Shown here piece after piece: positions 28,091 to 36,540 of a stretch of DNA of 64,000 bases. The stretch covers positions 496,001-560,000 of the forward strand of contig NZ_CP060298.1 of the NCBI RefSeq assembly GCF_014303395.1. The letters run 5' to 3'. A model generated the notes under the pieces. That model had not been told where the DNA came from. It did not search any database and saw only the letters and a list, made by a program, of their open reading frames with translations. How positions within the stretch are numbered: position 1 is the first letter of the stretch; each line of letters opens with the position of its first letter. A program made the translations under genes and the position numbers. Source of the DNA: Nakamurella sp. PAMC28650. Its GTDB lineage: Bacteria > Actinomycetota > Actinomycetes > Mycobacteriales > Nakamurellaceae.

Positions 28091-28723
28091 CTACCTCGGA
28101 TGGCGGATGCTGATCGAGCCACCCCGCTTGGTGCCGGTCAGCAACAGGTCGAGCAACCCACCCGGCCCGGGCGGGATCCTGTTGTCCACGCTGCCGCCCC
28201 GGACCGACAGTCCGTCGAGTCGGACGGTACCGCCGTGCGGGAGCACGAACTCGGCGGAGCCACCGATGTTCGAGCGGAACTCGACCGTCACGGTGGTGCT
28301 GGTCAGGGTGGCCCGGCTGAAGTCGAGTCTGGTACCGGCTCCGACCCCGCCGATGACGATGTGCGGAGGCACCGGCCAGCGCCCGCGGAACGACCTCGAT
28401 CCCCAGCCGGTCAACTCCAGCACCTCGGCCCCACGGGCGGCTGCGGGCGCCCCGGAATATCCCGGGGTGTGGCGGAGCGGTCCGGCTGTCAGCGTGGCCG
28501 CGTCCTCGACGGTGCGACCGGCCACCCGGAGACCGGGCAGGTCCAGCAGCAAGGTGTTGAGGTCGGCGCGGGTCAGTGCCGCACTGGCGGCTTCGCTCCG
28601 GCGGCCGTACTCGGCCGGATCGAGCAGACCACGCCGGGCGGCCTTCGCCAGGAGCGCGAGCACGTGGGCACGCTCGTCATCGGAGACCCGCAACTGCTTC
28701 GGGTCGATGGCCGGCCCGGTCAT
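28091..28723 (-). CDS. DUF1707 domain protein with C-terminal beta-helix-like domain
   Basis: A 210-residue protein. The first 55 residues, LRVSDDERAHVLALLAKAA and GLLDPAEYGRRSEAASAALT, are a DUF1707 (SHOCT-like) module. The C-terminal part, VIGGVGAGTRLDFSRATL and FVLPHGGTVRLDGLSVRGGS, resembles the cell-wall-stress LiaF-like domain that usually follows it. No transmembrane segment is evident. GGGAGG abuts the ATG, an unusually short spacing. Function unknown, possibly envelope stress. Confidence 0.85.
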   Translation of the reverse strand: MTGPAIDPKQLRVSDDERAHVLALLAKAARRGLLDPAEYGRRSEAASAALTRADLNTLLLDLPGLRVAGRTVEDAATLTAGPLRHTPGYSGAPAAARGAEVLELTGWGSRSFRGRWPVPPHIVIGGVGAGTRLDFSRATLTSTTVTVEFRSNIGGSAEFVLPHGGTVRLDGLSVRGGSVDNRIPPGPGGLLDLLLTGTKRGGSISIRHPR

Positions 28724-28765
28724 CCTCCCAGGATAACCAGCGGTTTCAGGGACTACCCAGCGGTT

Positions 28766-29458
28766 TCAGGGACGAGCCGGGACGGGGATGGCGTCGTCGA
28801 AAGGATCCTCGTCGCCGGGGGCGGAAGGCGTCGCCCCGACGAGGCCGGCACCGACCTGCGCACCGGTCCAGGAATGAGCCGTCCAGCCCTGCTCCAGATC
28901 GCCCGAGAGCACCACGATCCCGGTGTTGCGCAAGGGGTTGACCGCCCCGAAGCCGTCTTCCAGATTGGTGGCCCTGGTGGAGGCCCAGAAGCGGTTGACG
29001 GCGCCGTGGGCCACCAGAGCCGCGCCGGCCACGCCGGTGCCGACGACTTCGCGGACGACATCGTCGAACCGCTCCAGTACCTCGGTGCCGCTCTCACCGT
29101 TCGGACCCGGTGTGCGGTCCTGGAGGCGGCCGGCCATCCAGCCGCCGATGACGCCCAGGTACCCGCGGACGGAGAGGTCGTCATCCTGCATTTCCCATTC
29201 ACCGGCGGCGATCTCGCGCAGATCGTGACGGATCGTGATCTCCAGGCCGCGACGCCGCGCCAACGGGATGGCGGTCTGCTGCGCCCGCACGGCCGTGGAC
29301 GCGTAGATGGCCTCGATCGGTTCGGCGCCGACGGTGTGGGGCACCGCGGCGGCCTGCGCGGCGCCGAGGTCGGTCAGACCCGGACCCGGAGGTGCCGTGT
29401 CCAGCAGACCCAGCACGTTGGACGGGGTCTGACCGTGACGGATCAGCACCAGTCTCAT
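28766..29458 (-). CDS. Histidine phosphatase family protein
   Basis: A 230-residue phosphoglycerate-mutase-like phosphatase. It begins MRLVLIRHGQTPSNVLGLLD (phospho-His in RHG), has YASTAVRAQQTAIPLARRRG (Arg of the pocket), REIAAGEWEM and ends the core with ALVAHGAVNRFW (second catalytic His). Its ATG overlaps the pheA stop by four bases. A similar pair pheA-phosphatase occurs in mycobacteria. Substrate unknown. Confidence 0.9.
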   Translation of the reverse strand: MRLVLIRHGQTPSNVLGLLDTAPPGPGLTDLGAAQAAAVPHTVGAEPIEAIYASTAVRAQQTAIPLARRRGLEITIRHDLREIAAGEWEMQDDDLSVRGYLGVIGGWMAGRLQDRTPGPNGESGTEVLERFDDVVREVVGTGVAGAALVAHGAVNRFWASTRATNLEDGFGAVNPLRNTGIVVLSGDLEQGWTAHSWTGAQVGAGLVGATPSAPGDEDPFDDAIPVPARP

Positions 29459-30399
29459 GACGGCACACGCCGGACGACGCCGGTCACGATGGCCGAGACC
29501 GCCTCTGCCGCTGCGTCATACCTTCCGGCAGTCGCGAAATCCGCAGCCGGGACGTTGGTCCCGGACATCCGCGGGTAGGAACCCAACCAGCGCATCAACG
29601 CCGCCCGGCGGATCAGCGCGGCGACCGTGTCGGCCATGGCGGGTTCGGCGATGTGTCCGTCGGCGTCGATCAAGAACACATACTCCCCCAGCTTGTTGCG
29701 GGTGGGCCTGGACTCCAGACGCGTCATGTTGATGCCACGGCCGGCGATCTCGGCCAGCACGCTCAACAGCGAGCCGGGCTGGTTGTCGACGGAGACGATG
29801 AACGAGGTCCGGTCGTTGCCGGTGGGCTCTGGCGGCGGGGTGCCGCCCGGACGGAGCAGCACGAATCGGGTGATCGCATCACGCACCACCCCGACATCGG
29901 TGGCCAGCGCCGTCAACCCGTACCGGGAGCCGGCCACCGGAGCTGCTGCGGCGGCGTCGATCTCGCCCGCCGCCACCGCTGCCGCCGCTGCCGCGGTGGA
30001 CGTGGTCACCACGATCTCGGCGGTGGGCAGGTGCTCGGCCAGCCAGTCGCGGACCTGGGCGTGACCGTGCGGGTGGGAACCGACGGTGCGGATGTCGCCC
30101 GCGACGGTGCCGGCCCGGACGAGCAGGTCGAAGGTGACCGGGACGAAGGCCTCCGCGCCGATGACCAGGGCATCACCGTGGGTCAGCTCGTCCTGGGTGA
30201 GCGGGACGCCGCCCTCGACCGAGTTCTCCAGCGGGACGCAGGCCGCATCCACGTCGCCGGACCGCAGCAGCTGCAGCGCGACGGAGACGCCGGCGGCGGG
30301 GACCAGCTCCACTTCCAGGCCCTGACTGCGCTGGAGGACGGCGATCACCGCAGCTTCGGTGAAGGTGCCCTGCGGCCCGAGGTAGGCCCATCGTTGCAT
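29455..30399 (-). CDS. pheA: Prephenate dehydratase
   Basis: Converts prephenate to phenylpyruvate for phenylalanine synthesis. The 314-residue protein has MQRWAYLGPQGTFTEAAV, CVPLENSVEGGVPLTQDEL, and AITRFVLLRPGG with the Thr-Arg-Phe catalytic motif at about residue 175; a C-terminal ACT domain follows, with NQPGSLLSVLAEIAGRGINM (GALx-type loop) and LTRLESRPTRNKLGEYVFLID (ESRP motif) for feedback by phenylalanine. ATG 30399 is directly preceded by an in-frame GTG. Confidence 0.96.
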   Translation of the reverse strand: MQRWAYLGPQGTFTEAAVIAVLQRSQGLEVELVPAAGVSVALQLLRSGDVDAACVPLENSVEGGVPLTQDELTHGDALVIGAEAFVPVTFDLLVRAGTVAGDIRTVGSHPHGHAQVRDWLAEHLPTAEIVVTTSTAAAAAAVAAGEIDAAAAAPVAGSRYGLTALATDVGVVRDAITRFVLLRPGGTPPPEPTGNDRTSFIVSVDNQPGSLLSVLAEIAGRGINMTRLESRPTRNKLGEYVFLIDADGHIAEPAMADTVAALIRRAALMRWLGSYPRMSGTNVPAADFATAGRYDAAAEAVSAIVTGVVRRVPS

Positions 30400-30456
30400 C
30401 ACCCGGTCACCCTAGTGCGCGGCCGATCCGACGACCCCCTGCCCGCTTCCGCATCG

Positions 30457-31017
30457 TCAGCCACCCTCGGTGCAGCGCACGATCCTGGCGGCTTCGATGG
30501 CGGCAGCCACCGAGCCGGACGCCGCAAGGTGAGCCACCACAGGCGCCGGGGTCGGGGCGGGAACCCCGACGCCGACCGCCGAGCGGTCCCGCGCCAGGTT
30601 GCGCTGCTGCCGGCGGGCCAGGGCCACCTCCGGGGGCACCGTGACCCAGATCAGATGGACGACCGACGGTTCCAGTTGCCGGGCGAGCTCCGCCCAGGCG
30701 TGCGGGTCGGAGCACTCGCTGGTGAACGGTGCGACCATCACCACGTCGTTGCCGATTCTCCGGTTGTCGACGGCGATGTCGGTCAGGCATCGATACCGGG
30801 CCGTGCGCACGGGGCCCCGCAGGCCGGGATGATCGAGGTCGGCTCCGGCTCCGACGAGGACCGCCAGCTGCGCCATCAGCGGATTGGTCGCGACGTCCTG
30901 GTCGAGCAGGACGGACCCGGTCACCTCGGCCAGCGCCCGCCCGAGGGTGCTCTTCCCGCTCCCGGCCGGCCCGGCGACCACGTACGTCACCCGCCGCGCG
31001 CCCTTCGTCCTGTCCAT
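30457..31017 (-). CDS. P-loop small-molecule kinase-like ATPase
   Basis: A 186-residue protein starting MDRTKGARRVTYVVAGPAGS. The Walker A is GPAGSGKSTLGRALAEVTG (about residues 15-25), followed by LLDQDVATNPL, DNRRIGNDVVMVAPFTS and VTVPPEVALARRQQRNLARD, the layout of gluconokinase/chloramphenicol-phosphotransferase-like kinases. It would transfer phosphate from ATP to a small metabolite. It lies between pheA and the sugar locus; because that locus starts 150 bp away in the other direction, a functional link is possible but unproven. Confidence 0.75.
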   Translation of the reverse strand: MDRTKGARRVTYVVAGPAGSGKSTLGRALAEVTGSVLLDQDVATNPLMAQLAVLVGAGADLDHPGLRGPVRTARYRCLTDIAVDNRRIGNDVVMVAPFTSECSDPHAWAELARQLEPSVVHLIWVTVPPEVALARRQQRNLARDRSAVGVGVPAPTPAPVVAHLAASGSVAAAIEAARIVRCTEGG

Positions 31018-31098
31018 TCCGGCGATTGTGCAGCACGCGGGCCCGGACCGGAGCCCGGCATCGGGCACCGCATCAGCTGACCGCCGCCACCACAACAC

Positions 31099-31147
31099 TT
31101 GACAGCCGGCACGCCACCACGCAAGATCGATGAGACAACGTTGTCTC
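31099..31147 (+). promoter_or_regulatory. Promoter and palindromic LacI operator
   Basis: TTGACA (31099-31104) is a consensus -35; 17 bases on is CAAGAT (31122-31127), a weak -10. Just after it is a perfect 16-bp palindrome, GAGACAACGTTGTCTC (31132-31147), centred on the CG step as LacI-family sites are. It ends 19 bases before the GTG of the first LacI gene, so autoregulation is expected. The core GACAACG is shared with the operators at 34337 and 34425. Confidence 0.75.
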
Positions 31148-31166
31148 GTACATCGAGGAGGTCGTC

Positions 31167-32237
31167 GTGGAGGTACAGCGGTCGCCCCGTCGGGCCACCA
31201 TGACCGACGTCGCGCAGGCCGCCGGCGTCAGCCTCAAGACGGTCAGCCGCTACGTCAACGGCGAGACGAACATCGACCCGGTGATCGCCGGCCGGATCGG
31301 CGAAGCCATTGCCACCCTTCACTTCCGCCGCAACCAGGCGGCCGCCAGCATTCGGCCGGGACAGCGTTCCCAACTCGTCGGACTGATCATCGAGGACGTG
31401 GCGAACCCGTTCTATGCTGTCCTGACGCGCAGTGTGGAACTCGTGCTGCGCGCCAGGGGTCTGCTGCTGCTGGCGGCGTCCTCCGAGGAGGACCCGGTCC
31501 AGTTCGGCCGGCTGGTGGAGCAACTGATCGAGCGACGGGTGGACGGGCTGATCGTGGTGACCCCCAGCGATCCGGGCCCGCGGTGGCCCGAACTCGCCAG
31601 AGAGGTCCCCGCGCTGGTCATGCTCGACCGTTTCGATCCGGCGATCGAGGCCGACAGCGTGATCGCCGACGACCAGCGCGGTGGCCGCGACGCCACCCGC
31701 CTGTTGATCTCCGGCGGTGCGCGGCGGATCGCCTTCGTCGGCGAGGCGCTCGGCCTGCAGAGCATCGCGGGGCGGCACCGCGGCTACGTCGAGGCCCTGA
31801 CCTCGGCCGGTATCGCAGTCGACCCCGGCCTGGCCATCGACGGCGTGCGGACCGGCGACGAAGTGTGTGCCGCCGTGACCTCGTTGCTGTTGCGGGACAG
31901 CTCGATCGATGGGATCTTCGCCGCGAACAACCTCGCCAGCATCGGTGTGCTGCGGGCCCTGCGGGATCTGGGCCTGTCCCGCCCGATCGTCGGCTTCGAC
32001 GATTTCGAGGCCGCCGGCCTCGTCGATCCCGGCGTCACCGTCGTCTCCCACAGCGTGGCCGACATGGGCCGTCTCGCAGCCGAGCTGCTGCTGGACCGGA
32101 TCGACGGCCAACAGGTCCCGGTCCGCCGAATGGTGCTGGGCACCAACATCACTCTGCGCGGCTCGCACCTCACGGTGCCCATGCCCGCGCCGGCACCGGC
32201 CGGCCCCTCCCCGAGAAGAGAGATCTCCACCCCATGA
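31167..32237 (+). CDS. LacI family transcriptional regulator (first)
   Basis: A 356-residue repressor. The headpiece is TMTDVAQAAGVSLKTVSRYV with hinge helix NQAAASIRPGQRS; the periplasmic-binding-protein-like core starts LVGLIIEDVANPFYAVLTRS and has GIFAANNLASIGVLRALRDL and RPIVGFDDFEAAGLVDPGVT. GTG 31167 follows GAGGAGGT. It is the first gene of a plus-strand operon; its ATGA overlap with the aldolase gene means coupled translation. The effector is probably an intermediate of the pathway. Confidence 0.95.
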   Translation: MEVQRSPRRATMTDVAQAAGVSLKTVSRYVNGETNIDPVIAGRIGEAIATLHFRRNQAAASIRPGQRSQLVGLIIEDVANPFYAVLTRSVELVLRARGLLLLAASSEEDPVQFGRLVEQLIERRVDGLIVVTPSDPGPRWPELAREVPALVMLDRFDPAIEADSVIADDQRGGRDATRLLISGGARRIAFVGEALGLQSIAGRHRGYVEALTSAGIAVDPGLAIDGVRTGDEVCAAVTSLLLRDSSIDGIFAANNLASIGVLRALRDLGLSRPIVGFDDFEAAGLVDPGVTVVSHSVADMGRLAAELLLDRIDGQQVPVRRMVLGTNITLRGSHLTVPMPAPAPAGPSPRREISTP

Positions 32238-33073
32238 TCCAGTACAGGCTCAACCGCATGTTCCATCCGAAGTCGGGGCGGCTGCTCGACGTGGCGGTCG
32301 ACCACGGCTTCTTCGGGGAGAGCGCCTTCCTGAACGGCATCGCCGACCTGCCCGCCGCCATCGACACGTTGATCGAGGCAGCGCCGGACGCCATCCAGCT
32401 GACCATCGGCCAGGCCCGGCTGCTGCAGAGCCGACCGGGCCGCTTCAAACCGAGTCTCGTCCTGCGATCGGACGTGGCGAACGTCTACGGCGCGCAAATG
32501 CCGGAGCGGGTCTTCAGCATTCCGATCGAGAATGCCGCCGAGACCGCGGCGCAGCTGGACGCCGTCTGCCTCGTCGTCAACATCTTCGACATCCCGGGCC
32601 AACCGGAGCTGAAGGAGCAGTGCATCCGCAACGTCCTGGCACTGCGGGCGGAGTGCACGCGACTGGCCATGCCGCTGATGGTCGAGCCACTGGTGATGCG
32701 GGCCGACAACGCAGGCGGCGCCTACCTCGTCGACGGGGACGTGGACCGGATCACCGCCCTCGTGCGCCAGGCCGTCGAACTGGGCGCCGACCTGATCAAG
32801 GCCGACCCGACCGACCAGATCGACGAATACCACCGGGTCGTCGAGGTGGCCTCCGGGATCCCCGTGCTGGTCCGGGGTGGCGGCCGGGTGGCCGATGCCG
32901 TTCTGCTGCAGCGCACCGCGGATGTCCTGCAGCAGGGCGCGGCGGGCATCGTGTACGGCCGCAACATCATCCAGCACAGTGATCCGGCGGGGATCACCCA
33001 GGCGCTGATGGCCGTCCTGCACGACGGCGCATCCGTCGAGCACGCGCTCACGCTGATCGGGGCAGCCGGATGA
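32234..33073 (+). CDS. Class I aldolase, DhnA/FbaB-like
   Basis: A 279-residue TIM-barrel Schiff-base aldolase. RLLDVAVDHGFFGESAF resembles the DHG motif of FbaB/DhnA proteins; GADLIKADPTDQIDEYH carries the candidate Schiff-base Lys; VLVRGGGRVADAVLL and GAAGIVYGRNIIQH form the phosphate-binding end of the barrel. It likely cleaves a phosphorylated ketose or a related compound. A second, unrelated-subfamily aldolase (LacD-like) is encoded at 39082, so the pathway may branch or use two cleavage steps. Overlaps both neighbours by four bases. Confidence 0.85.
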   Translation: MIQYRLNRMFHPKSGRLLDVAVDHGFFGESAFLNGIADLPAAIDTLIEAAPDAIQLTIGQARLLQSRPGRFKPSLVLRSDVANVYGAQMPERVFSIPIENAAETAAQLDAVCLVVNIFDIPGQPELKEQCIRNVLALRAECTRLAMPLMVEPLVMRADNAGGAYLVDGDVDRITALVRQAVELGADLIKADPTDQIDEYHRVVEVASGIPVLVRGGGRVADAVLLQRTADVLQQGAAGIVYGRNIIQHSDPAGITQALMAVLHDGASVEHALTLIGAAG

Positions 33074-34260
33074 CCGGCCGCGAGCCGGTCAGGGTCGGCG
33101 TGATCGGGGCCGGCCTGATGGGCCGGGAACTGGCCGGTGCCCTCGGTCGCTGGTCGGCGCTGGAGCAGTCGCCGGTGGACCCACGGCTGACGGCCGTCTG
33201 CGACGTCGATGCCACTGCGCTGGACTGGTTCCGGCGGGTCTCGTCGGTGGGAACGCTGACCGAGGACTACCGCACGCTGCTGGACGGCGCAGTCGACGTC
33301 CTCTACGTCGCGGTGCCGCACCATCTGCACGAACAGGTCTATCTCGACATCGCGCAGGCGGGCGTGGATTTCCTCGGAGAGAAGCCGTTCGGCATCGACC
33401 CCGGCGCATCTGCAGCGATCGGAGACGCCATTGCGGCGTCGACATCATTTGTCCGATGCTCCAGCGAGATGCCGTTCTACCCCGGTGTGCAGCAGGCGAT
33501 CTCCTTCATCGGACAGGGTCGCCTCGGCCGCGTCATCGAAGCGAATTTCTCCTTCCTGCACTCCTCCGACCTCAACCTCGCCAAGCCGATCAACTGGAAG
33601 AGGCAGACCCGGTTCTGCGGACAGATCGGCGTGATGGGCGACCTCGGGATGCACGTCACCCACGTGCCGCTGCGACTCGGTTGGCGTCCCGCGGCGGTCT
33701 TCGCCCAGCTCCAGGAGCTGGTACCGACCCGACCGGACGGGAAGGGCGGCACCGCGGTCTGCGACACCATCGAGAACGCCACCCTGTCCAGCCGCGTCGA
33801 CCTGCCGTCCGGTGCCTTTCCGATGACGCTCGAGACCAAGCGGATCGCTCCGGGTGAGATGAACACCTGGCGGATGCGGGTGGTCGGGATGGAGGGTGGC
33901 GTCGAGTTCAGCACCCGCTATCCCCAGACGCTCAAGGTGATGACGATCCGTGACGGACAACAGGTGTGGGAGGAGCGGATGGCCGGTAGCCAGTCCGCCC
34001 AGCCGACCGTCACCGGGCCCATCTTCGAGTTCGGCTTCACCGACGCGCTCCTGCAGATGTGGGCGGCCTACTTCGCCGAACGGGCGGGCGAACTCGGCGA
34101 GGCGTTCGGCTGCGCCACGCCGCAGGAGGCCCTGACCAGCCATCAGCTCTTCGACGCGGCCCTGCTCTCCAGCGCGGCGGACCGGTCCGTACCGCTGGTG
34201 CCGGGTTCGCGTCGTCGTCATCGGAGCATCGATGTCTCCGGCGTGATCGGCCGGGGCTGA
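33070..34260 (+). CDS. Gfo/Idh/MocA family oxidoreductase
   Basis: A 396-residue NAD(P)-dependent dehydrogenase. Rossmann motif VRVGVIGAGLMGRELAGAL at the N terminus; YVAVPHHLHEQVYLDIAQAG and DFLGEKPFGID give the EKP motif with its catalytic Lys; the C-terminal domain has GVMGDLGMHVTHVPLRLGW, with the Asp and His of the active site. It would oxidise or epimerise a sugar, polyol or sugar acid. It ends the first gene group; 304 bp with operators separate it from the second. Confidence 0.93.
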   Translation: MTGREPVRVGVIGAGLMGRELAGALGRWSALEQSPVDPRLTAVCDVDATALDWFRRVSSVGTLTEDYRTLLDGAVDVLYVAVPHHLHEQVYLDIAQAGVDFLGEKPFGIDPGASAAIGDAIAASTSFVRCSSEMPFYPGVQQAISFIGQGRLGRVIEANFSFLHSSDLNLAKPINWKRQTRFCGQIGVMGDLGMHVTHVPLRLGWRPAAVFAQLQELVPTRPDGKGGTAVCDTIENATLSSRVDLPSGAFPMTLETKRIAPGEMNTWRMRVVGMEGGVEFSTRYPQTLKVMTIRDGQQVWEERMAGSQSAQPTVTGPIFEFGFTDALLQMWAAYFAERAGELGEAFGCATPQEALTSHQLFDAALLSSAADRSVPLVPGSRRRHRSIDVSGVIGRG

Positions 34261-34335
34261 CGGTCCCGCGGGTCACCGCCCCGCACCGCCCCGCGGCAGT
34301 GACCGAACCGTGACCACGGCGTCGCCAGAGGGGCA

Positions 34336-34364
34336 TTGACAACGCTGTCATCTGCAGGCAGAGT
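34336..34364 (+). promoter_or_regulatory. Promoter overlapped by LacI-type operator
   Basis: TTGACA (34336-34341) and CAGAGT (34359-34364) are spaced by 17 bases. The operator TGACAACGCTGTCA (34337-34350) overlaps the -35 and is nearly palindromic (5-bp perfect arms, centre off by one pair). The same 14 bases recur at 34425-34438. Binding here would block initiation of the second gene group. Confidence 0.65.
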
Positions 34365-34400
34365 GGCCCTTGCGCCCCGCAGTATCAGTGACTGTCGTCA

Positions 34401-34422
34401 CACGGATCACTGGTGATCCGTG
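34401..34422. promoter_or_regulatory. 22-bp inverted repeat between two operators
   Basis: CACGGATCAC and GTGATCCGTG are perfect arms around a 2-base centre. It lies between the two TGACAACGCTGTCA elements, downstream of the predicted promoter and 142 bp before the kinase ATG. It could be a site for a different regulator or an RNA hairpin in the leader. Confidence 0.6.
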
Positions 34423-34424
34423 GA

Positions 34425-34438
34425 TGACAACGCTGTCA
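34425..34438. promoter_or_regulatory. Second copy of LacI-type operator
   Basis: TGACAACGCTGTCA, identical over 14 bases to the element at 34337-34350 and 88 bp from it. Two identical sites flanking the start of transcription suggest DNA looping or a roadblock. The likely binder is the LacI protein encoded at 35533-36540, or the one at 31167. Confidence 0.65.
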
Positions 34439-34564
34439 CCGTGGGGCTCACCGCTGGGACCCGAGTGTCCCGACGGCCACGCTCCAGAGGTCGCCCGAGT
34501 CATCGGGCCTTGCAGCAGCCAGCGGTCGGCACCGACGCCGTCGCAGGACGAACAGGAGGCACTG

Positions 34565-35536
34565 ATGCTGATCGCAGCGCCCAACCTGTGCCTCGACATC
34601 ACCATCGCAATCCCCCGTCTTGTGCCGGGGTCGGTGTCAAGGGCCACCGGGACCGACACCTCCGCCGGCGGCAAGGGCGTCAACGTCGCCCGCGCCGCCC
34701 GAACTCTCGGCGGCCGCCCGGTGGTGGCCGGATTCCTACCCCGCGCGGACGGGTCGCGTTTTACCCGACTGCTGGATGCCGAAGGTCTTGCGCTCCGCAA
34801 GGTCGACGTCGACGGGGTCCTGCGCATTGCGAGCATCCTGGTCGAGGACGACCGTCGGGTCACCGTGATCAACGGCCGGGGCGCGGACGTCGACAGCACG
34901 AGGTGGCACCGGTTCACGTCGCTGATCGTCGATGCCGTCGCCGGTGCCGGGGTGCTGGTCTGCTCGGGTTCGCTGCCCCCCGGCGCACCGGTGGACGGTT
35001 ACGCGCAGTTGGTGGAGATCGGCCACCGGGGTGACGTACCGGTCGTCGTCGACGCGGCGCCGGCGGCGCTGGCCGCGGCCCTGGGAGCGCAGCCGGACCT
35101 GGTGTCCCCCAACCTCTCCGAGGCAGAGGGCCTGCTGTTCGGCCGGGTCGACGAGCAGGTCGACGAGGTCGGCGAGGACATCCCACTGCGGGCCGTCCGG
35201 GCCGCGGTCGGCCTGCACGCGGCCGGCGCCGTCCGCGCCGTGGTGACCGCTGGATCCGCCGGCGCGGCACTGTGCACCACGACCGGCGCCTGGTGGCTCG
35301 CGGCCCGGCCCGTCGACCTGGTCAACCCGATCGGTGCGGGCGACTGCTTCGCCGCCGCCGCCGCGCTGGCCCTGGTCGCCGGGGCGAAGGACATCGACGT
35401 GGTGAGACGCGGTATGGCCGCGGCCTCCGCTTCCTGCGAGCAGCCCACGGCCGGCCGGCTGGATCCGGCGCGTGCCGCGGAGCTCTTCGAGAAGATCACC
35501 GCACAGACGATGGACCCCACGGTGCTCGCCGGATGA
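34565..35536 (+). CDS. PfkB family kinase, 1-phosphofructokinase/tagatose-6-P kinase type
   Basis: A 323-residue phosphosugar kinase. AGGAGG lies five bases before the ATG. It begins LIAAPNLCLDITIAIPRLV and shows TSAGGKGVNVARAARTLGG, the substrate-binding motif of FruK/LacC kinases, then NPIGAGDCFAAAAALALVAG with the catalytic Asp. FruK/LacC enzymes phosphorylate a ketohexose phosphate to a bisphosphate that an aldolase then cleaves; the LacD-like aldolase at 39082 is a natural partner. It overlaps the second LacI gene by four bases. Confidence 0.92.
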   Translation: MLIAAPNLCLDITIAIPRLVPGSVSRATGTDTSAGGKGVNVARAARTLGGRPVVAGFLPRADGSRFTRLLDAEGLALRKVDVDGVLRIASILVEDDRRVTVINGRGADVDSTRWHRFTSLIVDAVAGAGVLVCSGSLPPGAPVDGYAQLVEIGHRGDVPVVVDAAPAALAAALGAQPDLVSPNLSEAEGLLFGRVDEQVDEVGEDIPLRAVRAAVGLHAAGAVRAVVTAGSAGAALCTTTGAWWLAARPVDLVNPIGAGDCFAAAAALALVAGAKDIDVVRRGMAAASASCEQPTAGRLDPARAAELFEKITAQTMDPTVLAG

Positions 35537-36540
35537 CGGGCCGCGCCACCGTGTACGACGTGGCCAGGGTGGCCGGCGTCTCGATCAAGACGGTCTCCCG
35601 GGTGGTCAACGGGTCCGAGCAGGTGTCCGAACCGACCCGGCAGCGGGTGCTGTCCGCAGTGGCCGAACTGGCCTACGTCCGCAACTCGGTGGCCCATTCG
35701 CTGCGCACCGGGAGCGGAGACGCCATCGGAGTCGTCATCGATTCCATCGCCGACTCCTTCTTCGCCATGCTGGTCTCGGTGATCGAGGAGCGAATGCTGG
35801 CCGAGGGAATCGGGGTGCTGATCGCCTCGACCGGTCGCTCGCCCAGCCGGGAACGCGGGCAGGTCGTCCGGCTCGCCGGTCAGAACGTCCGGGCCCTGGT
35901 CATCGCGCCGATCGGCGACGATCACAGCTATGTCACCGACGTGACCGAGGGCCTTCCCGTGGTCCTGGTCGACCGCGGATGGGAGATCCCCGGGTACGAC
36001 ACGGTGGTCGTGCAGGACCGCCTCGGCGCGAAGTCGGCGGTCGATCACCTGATCGCCGGCGGCCACCGGCGGATCGCCTTCATCGGGGACAACGGGGACC
36101 TGCCGACCATCGCCGAGCGGCGCTCGGGCTATCTCGATGCGCTCGCGCAGGCGGGGATCGCCGTCGACCCACTGCTGGTGCGGAACGGCTGCGGCGAGCC
36201 GGAACCCGCCGCACTGGCCACCGCAGAACTCCTGGCGTTGGTCGATCCGCCCAGCGCGGTGTTCTCCTCGAACCCCAGGGCCAGCCTCGGAGTGGTCAAA
36301 TCGCTGCACCAGGGCGGCCGCACGGACATCGCCATGGTCAGCTTCGGCGACTTCGCTCTGGCGGACTCCCTGGAACCGGCCGTGACGATCGTCAACCAGG
36401 ACCCGACCCCGATCGCCGAAGCCGCGGTCGACCTGCTGCTGGCCAGGATGCGCGGCCAGCAGTCGGACGCAACGAACATCGTGCTGCCCGTGAACGTGGT
36501 GCCGCGAGGATCTGGAGAGCTGGTGCCATGCAACCGATAG
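35533..36540 (+). CDS. LacI family transcriptional regulator (second)
   Basis: A 335-residue repressor with headpiece VYDVARVAGVSIKTVSRVVN, hinge RNSVAHSLRTGSGDA and core AIGVVIDSIADSFFAMLVSV. The effector domain ends ALADSLEPAVTIVNQDPTPI. The first LacI protein has the same recognition-helix sequence VS(L/I)KTVSR, consistent with the two reading related operators (shared core GACAACG). It overlaps its upstream neighbour by ATGA and the downstream isomerase gene by 13 bases. Confidence 0.95.
   Translation: MTGRATVYDVARVAGVSIKTVSRVVNGSEQVSEPTRQRVLSAVAELAYVRNSVAHSLRTGSGDAIGVVIDSIADSFFAMLVSVIEERMLAEGIGVLIASTGRSPSRERGQVVRLAGQNVRALVIAPIGDDHSYVTDVTEGLPVVLVDRGWEIPGYDTVVVQDRLGAKSAVDHLIAGGHRRIAFIGDNGDLPTIAERRSGYLDALAQAGIAVDPLLVRNGCGEPEPAALATAELLALVDPPSAVFSSNPRASLGVVKSLHQGGRTDIAMVSFGDFALADSLEPAVTIVNQDPTPIAEAAVDLLLARMRGQQSDATNIVLPVNVVPRGSGELVPCNR

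Noticed and set aside
31130-33073. 647-codon plus-strand frame joining LacI and aldolase region
   Set aside because: The first part is an out-of-frame shadow of the LacI gene; only the last 279 codons, from 32234, are the real aldolase.
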